A stretch of 64,000 bases of DNA, taken from the NCBI GenBank assembly GCA_013399015.1, contig VWZX01001949.1, forward strand, positions 2,666,001 through 2,730,000. The letters are read 5' to 3'. The first letter of the stretch is position 1; each line of letters begins with the position of its first letter. Positions 52,249 to 62,500 of the stretch are shown piece by piece. The translations under genes were made by a program, and so were the position numbers. Origin of the DNA: Galbula dea (Eukaryota > Chordata > Aves > Piciformes > Galbulidae). The notes beneath the pieces were generated by a model, which was given only the letters and a program-made list of their open reading frames with translations, ran no database searches and was not told where the DNA came from.

Positions 52249-52371
52249 GTAATAGTAACAATAAATAATAATAAAATAAAAATTATTATTATACTAATAA
52301 AAATTATTAAAATATCAAAATAATAAAACCCAATAGAAATTATAACAATAATAAAAAATAAACCCTCGCAG
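52249..52371. repeat. AT-rich low-complexity block splitting the CpG island
   Basis: About 120 bases made almost only of 'aataata', 'aaaatta' and 'attatt' units, with only a few C or G, set sharply into GC-rich DNA. Its left edge is AAAAG|GTAATAGT and its right edge CCTCGCAG|G, so on the plus strand it has the outline of a mini-intron of 123 nt. A microsatellite-type expansion is the simpler explanation. Confidence 0.85.
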
Positions 52372-52385
52372 GCAGCGGTGTTGCT

Positions 52386-52631
52386 ATGGCGCGCAGCGCG
52401 CGCGGGGATATCGCGGAGCCCCGTCCTGTGCGGGATGCTTCGCTGGATCCAGTATCCGCCACGGAAGAACGGTATCAGCTTCAGCGCAAGCGAATGAGAA
52501 GTATGGGAGACCTTACTGCTGGTCTGCTGCTGCTACTAATCTTGGAAGGTGCCTTCGACCCTATCTCTGCTGAGCTCCACGAGTTTGATGATAGAAATCA
52601 TAGCGTTTGTTGTTTGGGTTTTTTAAAATAG
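52386..52631 (+). CDS. Small ORF with signal-peptide-like segment, hypothetical
   Basis: An 81-codon ORF starts with the ATG at 52386, just inside the right edge of the CpG island. The N-terminal 39 residues are charged and Arg-rich. A second in-frame Met (residue 40, ATG at 52503) is followed by a Leu-rich hydrophobic core of about 12 residues ending in an Ala/Glu/Gly stretch (residues 45-57), then an acidic segment with Glu, Asp and His. From Met40 this looks like a secretory signal peptide and the start of a luminal domain. If it is a real gene, this would be a first coding exon continuing by splicing to the right, but no convincing donor is visible near its end. I do not recognise the protein, and chance cannot be excluded. 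Confidence 0.25.
   Translation: MARSARGDIAEPRPVRDASLDPVSATEERYQLQRKRMRSMGDLTAGLLLLLILEGAFDPISAELHEFDDRNHSVCCLGFLK
52387..52405. other. Alternating GC stretch
   Basis: 'gcgcgcagcgcgcgcgggg' is nearly pure alternating purine-pyrimidine, of the kind that can form Z-DNA. It sits right at the start codon of the small plus-strand ORF. Confidence 0.6.
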
Positions 52632-54954
52632 ATTAAAAAATAAAAAAGCCAAAACATTCTCCCCGAGTTCACATGCTGAAATACAATGGTTGTCTCTAAA
52701 CCACAGGAGAGAAAGATACAAGCATCCTACATACGAGTAGAGAAAAGGGCTTCTCAGTCCCTTAAGTATTGGAAAAAAAAGAACATCAAAAATACAGAAC
52801 AGGCTGCACATGGGTGAAACAGCAAAACAAAAGCAAATCTCCAGTATATGGATACAACAAGCTTTATTTTCTTTTTCTAGTATTTTTTTAAAGCAAACTT
52901 GAAAAGAAAAAAAGTATTCTCCTCAATTCCAGGCTGGGACTGAAATTAAGCTGAAGCTTCAATGCCACGTAATCTTTTTCCCCCATGTTATTTTTGCTTC
53001 TGTCCAAGAGGGAACCTAAAATCCTGCTATTTCGGCACCTTTGCAACTGTGACATGGAAGCTGCAGTGTGTGTGTGCAACCTGTTAGCACCAGCCTGAAT
53101 GATGGTGCCCAGTGAGGGAGCTGCCACTGCCACGTGAGGCTCATCAGCCTCTGCACAGAGTAAGCCTATAATCAACAGTGACGTTTTCATGTGGCTAGCA
53201 CGTGCTTTCATTTAATTAGTAAATACCTTCCCAACTCCCCTGCAATACTTTGAATATTGCAGTGAAAAGCTGATCTGCAGGAACAACCCAGTCATTACAG
53301 GAGAAGCAAATGCTAGTGCGAAAGGTACAAAATTAGGGTCTAAAATGTGGCTTTATCCAAACTGCTGTTCTGTAGTGCTGTAATTTGAGCAAAATCCAGT
53401 GCTGGGGTGGACAAAGAGGCTTTGCACACTCACAAAGAGCTCTCCTGGTGTGCCATACCCTTCAGCAACCTGCTGCAGCAGCAGAAGGGTGGAGGAGATT
53501 GCTCTGGGCCATACTCCTACAGCTGGCTGGAGACCAAGTCCTAAATAAATGATCTCCTGAGGTCAGTGAACTTGGGAGAAAGACCAAAATCTATGGTTAC
53601 TTGTAGAAGCCAAAGGATCCTTTTGTCAGCTGAAAAGAGCCCAACTCCTGCAGCAGCCTGACACACTTTTTTATCCAAGCGCATTCCTGCTCCAGAGTTT
53701 GGGAGAAGCAGTGGCATAAAGCTATTACTCTGGCTTTGCATGGGTATTGCCCTTAAATGGGGCCCTGATGACTCCTTCACAGCTCCTGGCTGCCAGAGCA
53801 GGACAGAAGTAAGTATCAAATAGCCCTGAAAACTGAGTTTTCATTCATTTCTCCCTAGGCCTCTGCTACATCCTTGGCAAAACAGGCACAGAATCTGCAG
53901 TTAAACATCCGCTCGGATTAGTATTGTTTTTTCCCAATGCCACAGGCTTGCCTGCATGTCACCATAGCGCCGGCAGAATGGGCCATTAGCGCAGCTCTGT
54001 GTGCCATGATACATAGGTATCTCCATGTGCAACTCCCAGTGTGACAAAGCCAGGAAAACATCTTGAAAAAGTGACTGAAAGCGTTTGCCTGCCTGTATAA
54101 ACACAGAGAAGTCAGACCACAATCACAGGAGCTTATCCAGATGTGGCTCCAGGAACCTCTGCAACCTGTGGCAGAAGGATGTGCTGCTCCCATCCACCTC
54201 AAGAAAGCCCAGGGGCTTGGAAGTCAGGCTCCAGACCCCATAAAATACACAAAACATCATTTATACTGTATCCATTTCCAGGGAGACTGTCAAGGGGTGA
54301 TAAGTGACCACCAAACATTTCCCCCAGTGACAGCACAGCTGGACCCTTAGCAGTCACAAGGAAGATGCACTGTTCCCATCACATCCAGTGTCGCTCCTTG
54401 CAGGAGGTAACACAAAGACCCTGTTTCTACAGGCACAGAGAGTATGTCTTGTGTTTGTATCATTCAGTCCCACAGCCTGTCTAGTGATTGTACTCTTAAT
54501 CATCTAGTATTATGACCTGAATATACTCATTCCATGTCAATACTTGAGTATAATCATTTTTACAACACCTTAGCACAATTACACAAGGAAAAGACCTAAG
54601 GGGGGAGGGAGAAGTATCTGGTGTAGACGTGTCATTAGTTGCTCACCAGTTTAGTCCCTGATAGCGTCCATTTAAATCCTGACCTCATGATGGACACCCA
54701 TGCAGCTGGATCTTTGCTATACCAAGAAAAGATTTAAGCAGTTGTATATTACAGGCAAAAATTGAAATCAGAGCAGCCACAGTACTCAAAAAGGTAGGTA
54801 AGCACCAGGCTGTGCCCCTTCCACATCTCATGTGGGGATAATTAGTTTTGTGTTGTGCTGTGGAAGCAAAAGAAATTGAAACAGTTCAGGAGCAGTAGTG
54901 ATCAATGTAGTCTTATAATGCCCCTAAGATGCGTATGATATATCCAAGTTCACA
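52632..54954. other. Non-coding stretch downstream of the plus-strand promoter side
   Basis: I see no gene or clear repeat. CpG density drops immediately after 52.5 kb. A plus-strand donor-like GAA|GTAAGTAT lies near 53808, without a good acceptor at a suitable distance. The overlapping minus-strand frames at 53901-54202 show no domain. Confidence 0.55.
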
Positions 54955-55080
54955 AACATGTAAACTGAGGTGTAGATTGGTAAAATATCTTGCCTGTGGC
55001 TGTACAGGGAGCACATGCTGATTTCTGGCTGGTGTAACAGGAGGCACTGGAGCCCTGACTCCTAGTCTCCAGTTCAGAGT
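54955..55080 (-). repeat. MIR-like ancient SINE remnant
   Basis: 'catgtaaactgaggtgtaga' followed by 'ttggtaaaatatcttgcctgtggctgtacaggg', then 'aggcactggagccctgactc' and 'ctagtctcc', follows the reverse complement of MIR in order ('aaactgaggcacagagaggttaag...acttgcc...ggtcacacag...agccctgactcc'). This is the best preserved of the MIR-like copies in the window. Confidence 0.6.
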
Positions 55081-56321
55081 GTTGGTTGACTGAGGGAGTT
55101 GGCTAAGTGACTGGGATAACTATGGCTGACATCTCCACATGTTAGGATTCGCAACCCTCAATTGCTGCTAAACAAACCAAAAATGAAATTACATATAAAG
55201 AGATGGGAACTGCAGAGCCTAAAAAATGCAAACATGTTCTTCCCCATCAAATCTAATTAGATTTGCCAAAATCAGTGTGCATTGATCTGTGATTCAAACT
55301 GTATGCTGATAATAAATTTTCATGATAGACATGGTTATGAGCTACTTAACTACGCTATGAATTCAGGAGAAGCTCTCAGAACGTTTTCTCAGCCTGCTCT
55401 TCCATGGGCAGCTTTTAATCCCCAAATCACCAGGCAATCCTATTGTTTAAGGTTTGCCAGGCTCTCTGCTGAGCATCCAGCAGAGAAGTGAGGCAGGCAT
55501 CATATTCATGTTGACTATCAATATTTGTTAAAATCAACATAACATTTTTAGCCACTCATCTAAGCAAACTCTAGTATGTGCTGGCAAAAGACCTTTCCAC
55601 TACTAGGCAGAACAGCTTACTTTATTGGCATACTGCATAGCTTCACTTTGTCAATAATGGGTAGAGAAACCATAGGTTTTTGCTCCACAAAACCAGCACC
55701 ACACAGATGCTGTGTGCTGTTATTTGCTTTCCTGTCAGTGTTCAGTCTCTACTCTCAGGATGTAGGGATGTTGTGGTCTGTTTTTTTCTCAGCTTATGAC
55801 AGTGAGGTCTTGCTGACCTGTCTGGATGGTTTGTCTTAGAGCCAAATGATCCCAATAAGTACAAGTGAATGGAAGTGAGAAAATGAGGGAAGAGCAGGTA
55901 AGTTTTAAACAGGTCAAAGCAAATCTTTAACATGCCAGGAGATACCAAAGGACAGAATTTTCCATTTGTGCTCTGTTTCAGCTGAGCTTGGCATCCACTG
56001 ACATCTGAGAGCTTCTGAAAATGTCTTGCCTGAAAGCCAGAGTGCACCAGAGTTTAAAGTTACCCTGAAAAAAATGGCAGATGGCAGGCAGTGCACCTCT
56101 ATCTGTCTGTACCCTAGACCCTTTCTCTGCTATTTTTTTTATCCAGAAATCATTACTGTTTCAGGAAAGAAAAACCACAGCAGGTTTTTCACATGATCTT
56201 TAAAAGCAGTGAGCATCCCCAACCATAGTTGGAGGCAATAGGACCTGTTCAGCACCTCTGAAAATTTACATACTCTGTGTTAAGTCATGTAACAACACCA
56301 TCCACCCTGCAAAGCAGTCAT
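55081..56321. other. Non-coding stretch with one candidate exon
   Basis: No protein-coding gene recognised. The 55793-55897 segment has excellent plus-strand splice signals on both sides and is stop-containing in all three frames. Confidence 0.5.
55793..55897 (+). ncRNA. Candidate non-coding exon, plus strand
   Basis: A textbook acceptor (a T-rich tract ending TTTTTTTCTCAG at 55792) is followed 105 bases later by a perfect donor (GAGCAG|GTAAGT at 55897/55898). All three plus-strand frames contain stops, so if used it is an exon of a non-coding RNA or a 5' UTR. It could be a later exon of a transcript starting rightward from the CpG island about 3.6 kb upstream. Introns contain many unused pairs like this, so the call stays tentative. 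Confidence 0.25.
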
Positions 56322-56523
56322 GACCAGGATGTTGATCACTGAGCACTGGCACAGGTTGCTCAGGGAGGTTGTGGGGTCCATTCTTGGAGATATTCAGAAA
56401 CCATGTTCATAGTCAAAAAGAGATGGTCCTGGGCAGCCTGCTTAAGGTGGCGCAGCTTGAGCAGATGGGGTAACCAGATGACAGAGGTCCCTTCCAATCT
56501 CAACTCATCTGTAAGTCTGTGAC
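56322..56523 (+). repeat. CR1 LINE 3' end, plus orientation
   Basis: The blocks 'gagcactggcacaggttgct' with 'cagggaggttgtggggtcc' (about 56341-56379), 'gagatattcagaaacc', 'gtcctgggcagcctgct' and 'accagatgacagaggtccct' with 'tccaatctcaac' occur in CR1 order, ending near 56523. A typical 5'-truncated copy. Confidence 0.9.
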
Positions 56524-59500
56524 GAAAAGCATGAGGATATGCAGCATGCCAGCTCTTTTACCGTGGTCTGCTGTCATTAGGAGGTAGCTCAATATAGAGA
56601 TAAATCACCAAGTGTTTACTGCAGTGACCAAAAATCTGGAATGTTTATGGCACAGTATAAATTACTATATAAATACACGGTCTAACTTGCCTCAGAATTT
56701 TTGTGAGCTGATTATCCCAAAATTTATGTATTTTAACACATCCATTGAGTTACAGAGAGATAGTATGGGCATAGTTATGCTAATATATTTTTTTTCCACC
56801 AGGGAAGAGGTTATACCAGAATAAGTATTTCTATGCCAGTGGTATGGAATGGATTGGGGGTCAGTGGAGGGTCACGGTACGAGTGCTGCCAGTCTGCACT
56901 CTGCCCCCTGGGCTAGTCTTGCCTTGACCCAGCTGCCATGCCTGTCCTCTTCACTGGTTTCCTACTTCACACCAGCTGAGCCACAGATACACTGAGGCCA
57001 AGAAGAAGAGCTTTTCTGGGCTTAGGTGGTGTCATTAAGATAAACTGTAGTTTTGGCAGCAGCGTGGTATTTTTGTGTGGGTAGGCAAAAGGAATCAGCT
57101 GAGCTCATTTCATAAACCAAAAGAAATAGAACAACAGCACAGTAAGGATTATATAGTTTTTAAACTAAACTGCCCGCTGCAAGCTGCAGATTACTGCATA
57201 TTCCCACCCACACCAGAATTGTTCACCTGAGGCAGTTACCAGAAGTCACCCAGCAGAGACAGTGCAGTTCCTGAAATTAGTTAAAACAGGAATGGGCTGT
57301 AAAACTTTATGAAATTTGTCTGCCCTTCAGTTTTAAATGGGATTTGGCTGAACCGGTTTTAAAACTGGATGGAGAGCCAGGACAGGCCAGCAAGATCACC
57401 TTGAGAGGTAGAGAGTAGAAGTTCAGCTCCTCATGCCTATGTTGATCAGAGCAGTGCACCCCTCTATTGCCTGATAAAAGGCTGAGCTCAGCAGACATTA
57501 AAGGCAGGTTCTTAGTAAAGATCAAAAGGTAGGAATGGGAGATAGAGCTGCAACATTTGCAAAGTTAACAAAGCCTTCCAGAGAGAATGAAGAGAGAGAT
57601 GCTGAGATGCTAAGTGAATGGGGCAATCTAGATAATGATATCAGAATTAAATTAATTAAGAGAAGATTAAAGAAAGATTGCAAAATTAAGTTTGTAATCC
57701 TGGCCCAGCTGAAGTCAATAAGTGTTTTGTGAATTCTGTGGTGCTTCATGAAGAGGCTGAGATTTTGCTCCCAATGAATACTAAGACAAAAGAAGGTATG
57801 AACTAAAAACTAATTTACACAGAGCAAATTAAATTAGGGAATAAGTAAGTTGTGATGGCCTTATAGTCACAAAATCAAAGTGATGCACAGCTTGGACAGC
57901 CAGCAGGATAAATATCAATGTCATCACTGACCTGCACACTATAGGGTGTTCATTGTGACTTCAGAGTAGCTGTGATAGGATACCAGGTTTACTATAACAT
58001 CTGGCAGGACAAAGCTTTCTATTCAAAGAGTTTTAAACAGATCTGACCAGCAAAGTGATTTCATACTGGATCAGCACTTTGCATTGTGTGGACATGGATG
58101 TGACTTCCAGGAGCCAGCACTTTTCCGTGGGATTTACTGTTTCTGTGGGCAAACTCTCTGAGGGCCAGGAACAGGCACATTGACAGAGGCACCTCATGGA
58201 AACATCAACTGACCTTAAAACCTTCTGGCACGCAGCATTCCCAAACAGGAGTGCAAGACATTAATGGGAATTTGGCCACTGATTTTAAGAAAAAGGGGTT
58301 TGGAAAGGAGTTAGAGGGATGGAGGAGCCCTCATGGCCAGGCAATATGCTACAGCTGCATGGACCTACATGGCAGTCACCTCGCTGCCCAGATGTTTTGC
58401 TCCAGCTGCTAAGCAGGTTATAAATATTTAGTGATTATTGCAGCCTCTGGAGCCCCATTAATGCCTTTGCAGTTTGCATTCACTGTTTTGGGTGTCACAC
58501 TCAGGTCTCTGGTTTAGGGCAGCATGCTGAAATGAATGGAGATGGGGTAGATTAATTTTAATCAAGCATCAAAAATTCAGTTTCGAATAAAAATAAAAAT
58601 GCTGATGAATACTTTTTCCCTTGTCAAACATGGGGAAATGCTGTATGGTTCCATAAAGGCAGGAGATGCATTTATTTTTGTCTTTTTCACAAATGCAAAA
58701 AGGAAGAAAGAGTTTTTCAGTAAGAATTCAATTTTACAGGGAGGGAATAATATGTTACATAGTTGAATCACTTTGATGTCAATTTTATTTTGCAATCACT
58801 TCATAAGATATTCATATAGCCTTTTACATTCCCTCACTGTGTAGAAGTCTAAGCACAATACAATATTATCTTACTCTTTACTATAATGATGAATGATAAT
58901 GAGAACACATAATAAGGTTTTACTTGTGCCCAAAGAAAAATCTACTCTTCCCTAGATGAGAAGAATTTTGCAGATCAAATTAATATTACAAACAAGTACA
59001 ATTTATCAAAATAATATGGCTTTTATTCTCTGAATTGATTGTGAATCACAATGTCTGCAGCCAGACATGGTGAGTGGTTAGTCTGATAGATTATTTTGTA
59101 AAATCTCTGTTTATGAAAAATACTTGGTTGATAAAAGTAGAAAAAATCCCAACCTCCCTTTTTCTTCCCTGTCCATCAAATTTACACAAAACCCCCCCAT
59201 CAAAGCTAGGCTGCAGCTGTCACACACTGATGATGTTTACTGTTGAAAACCCAGCCCAGTCCAAGGCTAAAGTATCTTTGCTTAGATGCCTCAGAAACTA
59301 ACAGATCACACTTGATTTCTCTTTGCAATTTTTACATGCACATAACAGGGACTATATTCTAATGCTTGCAATATACCTTGTAACACCCTTTGAATTTAGA
59401 TTCAGGTTACTCTTCCTGACTTTAACATGTAGCCTAAAAGTGAATTAGTCGATTGTGGAATAGTGAAAAAAAGCTGGTAGATAGGGGGTGGGGAAAGTTG

Positions 59501-62500
59501 CCTTTGCTGTCTGATCCAGCATCCTCACCATTTTTTATATTTTTTTTCTTGGTTTTAGATATTTCAGCACCAGCTTCCCAAAACTGTACTTGTTAGAAAG
59601 CCTTGCTCTAGTAACAGTTACTACAGAGCAGGTTTTCTTTCTTGGGACACATAGGGCGTGAATAAACCCTAATTATTTAAGAAGTGATTGTAGTGTGGTG
59701 AAAGGAAAAGCCAGAGTTCTAGGAAACAGCATTGCCTGTATCAGACTGAATAAATCTAAATAAACTACATGAGTAACACTGAATGAATCTAGAAACTGAG
59801 CAATGTGTGGTCTGTCCAGTGCTGGGGTAGGAGCCTACCTCGTATTGCAGACACCACTTTTCTTCAGGGGAGGGAGAGCAGAGATAGTTTTATACTGTGG
59901 GGAACCTTGCAAACCTTTAGTTCGTGTTTGCTAGATCTGCACAGTTGAAGAATTGATCTCTTCCCCTAATTCATCCACAGCACAGCACAGCCTTGGTCAC
60001 AAGCCAAAAAGGGCTTTGTCAGATACTCAGCCAGGCACTAGATCACAGGAACTACCTGCACTGCGAGGCTTTGTTTGGTTCTGCTGTCGTCACGGAGCAG
60101 ATTAATGGGACAAAAAGGAGTGGAAAGAAGCTCTCACTCTGGCAACTGCGTCCCTAGAAGCAGCCCCTTGTACACACGTGGCGCCTGTAAGAAAAATGCG
60201 CTGGGAAACGGGAGCGCTGCTGGGCGACTGCAACCTGCAGTGATCCAGGAGGATGTCCGAAGGGATAGGGCTGCGGGAGCAGGGCTTTGCATTTGATCAT
60301 ATACTCTCATGCTGTAGCCTTCAGAACTTTGGGGAGTTTGCTTACTCGTAGTAGTCGTATATAAAGCACAATTCCTATTTTTTTTTTCTCTTGCTATTTC
60401 TGTTCTTTTTCATGGATAAATTAACATGAAGGAAGCAGTGTTAATTTCTCTGCTTGGAACTGTTTGTTGACCCATCAGATTGCTTTGTTTTTGCTTATGT
60501 TTTAGCACCTCTTCATCCATAGCACCTAATTCGTTATTCTTTTTTTTTTCTTTTTTGATCCTATAGGGAAAAGATAATTCCACATAATTGGGACATAGAA
60601 GCTTATGATGGAAATTACACATGGTTGCAAGAAAAGTTTTGCCTTGAATGGAAACATATTCAGCAGAACAGTAGCCATGGTAAGATTTGTAGAGAGACAT
60701 TCTTGAACGGTGAATTTAGCAACAAAATGTAATCACCATAATGCATACTGTCAGGAACCAACCTACCTAGCTGCTTTCTCCCTGGCTTGTGTAGAACAAG
60801 GAATAGCTCCACAATTCATATATCAGGCTCAAAGCTGGAAAGAATGCTTGTAGAAGTAAGTCACTTTGCCACCAAAGTCAGCCAGGGTCATGCAGCTCCT
60901 AAGTCAGCAGCTTCTCCCTTGTGTCTCAAAGCTTCAGGCTCAAACATGCAGATGTGCTTCATAGCTCAGGCTCCCGTGCATTGGTGGCACCTCGAAGCAA
61001 GATTTGCTCAGTAGCTACTAACTTTAAATATTAAATAGTTTTGGCAAGTGGCAAATAAAACTTTTTTTCATATGCACTAATATCCAGCAGTAAAGGTCAT
61101 ACTCTTTATTACCAGAGAAACTAACTTGTCTGATTTCCTAGGAAGACGGAGTCTGGACACACTTACAGACAGGTGCTTGGCCTCTGTCACTTAGCCAAGA
61201 AACAATGAAGAGGTGGCACTGTCACTGCCTGGCCAGTGTCTCACCCAGACCTGTTCCCATCTGTATGCATGGTTGCTGCAACTCTTCTATGATATGCATT
61301 AGTCATATCACTGAGTCCATTGCCATTAGCAAGGTGTTCCAAACACTTGTATGCTCCCTCCACTCAAGATCTCTGTAGAAGTCGAATGGCAGAATTAGGA
61401 AAAACCCTCTTTTGACTTCCTAGCTGTTATTCTGAAACTTGGATAACGTTCTTGCCATTGCTTGACCCCACTGACTCTACAACTATTCCTGAGATGAGTA
61501 AATGGCACAAAGGTATGTAAAGCCTACTAAATGTCAAACGTTTTGTACTGGAAATGAAATCTGGCTTCTGTGGCTCATCTATCTCATTTCTCTCTCTCTT
61601 TTTTTTTTTCTAAGTAGGTTTAGGCCTCATCTGCATGGAAACCTCAAGGGGAAACCAGGGGTTAGTTTTCAGTCAGCAGAGCCTTTTTTCAGAAGCTCCC
61701 ATAGATGTCCTTTTAAAATGAAGAAATAGCGAACCCATAAACTGGGTAGTAAATCCTGAGTCACTTCCCAAGCTGTCTGCTTGTGTTAGGATTCCCTATT
61801 GTTCAGTTTTATTTTTCTGATAATTAATTGGCAGATTACTCTAACATAGAATAATAACAACAACAAAAAGTGAAAAAAAATTCAACGTATTAGAAGATGG
61901 TTCATCTCTGTAGATGAAACAACCACCTCTATCTTCTGTTTTGAATAAAATCAGATTTTAACTGAAGTGACCTGGTTATTTCCAGTTTACAGTTATTCTA
62001 TTCTACTTACCTGAAATTCTTCTTTTAATATAACTCCGATGAAATGTTTGTCATCTCTCAACTGTCTGCAATGGCTCCAAAGTGCTATGCGAGCAAAAGT
62101 AGTGATGGCAGGAGCAATTGAAGTGATTTATTGAAGTGATAGGCAGTGATAAAATTTTCAAGAGCATAGTCCATTGGCACAAATCTGTTTCCCTAGAAGA
62201 AGAATGGAATTTGCGCAGACTCCAATGGGGGCTGAATTAAGCAGACATGGGTGCTTTTGTACATCCCAATGCTCCCCCAGCCTATTCTGTATTGCTACAT
62301 TGAAGTAATTTAGATAATTAGTTGGCTAGAATAACAGAACTTATGTACAAGGAAAAAATTAAAACTGGAATCCTAAAAATCAGTATTATTAAAAGAAAAC
62401 ACTGTGGTTATATTATGATAAAGGCCATTTCATTTTCACCATGATGGTTTGTTTCTATCTTCCTTTGATGTCCTATTTTGCCTAATGTTTTTCTGTAAGA

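Larger units (their letters stand above)
51210..52500. promoter_or_regulatory. CpG island, probable divergent promoter
   Basis: CpG dinucleotides, almost absent on both sides, become dense from about 51217 and stay so to about 52480, together with high G+C. Three AT-rich simple repeats interrupt the island (51684-51703, 51828-51870 and about 52249-52369). It contains a consensus cAMP-response element, an ETS/NRF1-like element and a YY1-like element, but no evident TATA box. Strong splice donors face left (minus strand, after 51926 and 51274), and weaker ones face right. This is what a TATA-less vertebrate promoter with first exons looks like. A divergent function is inferred. Confidence 0.9.
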
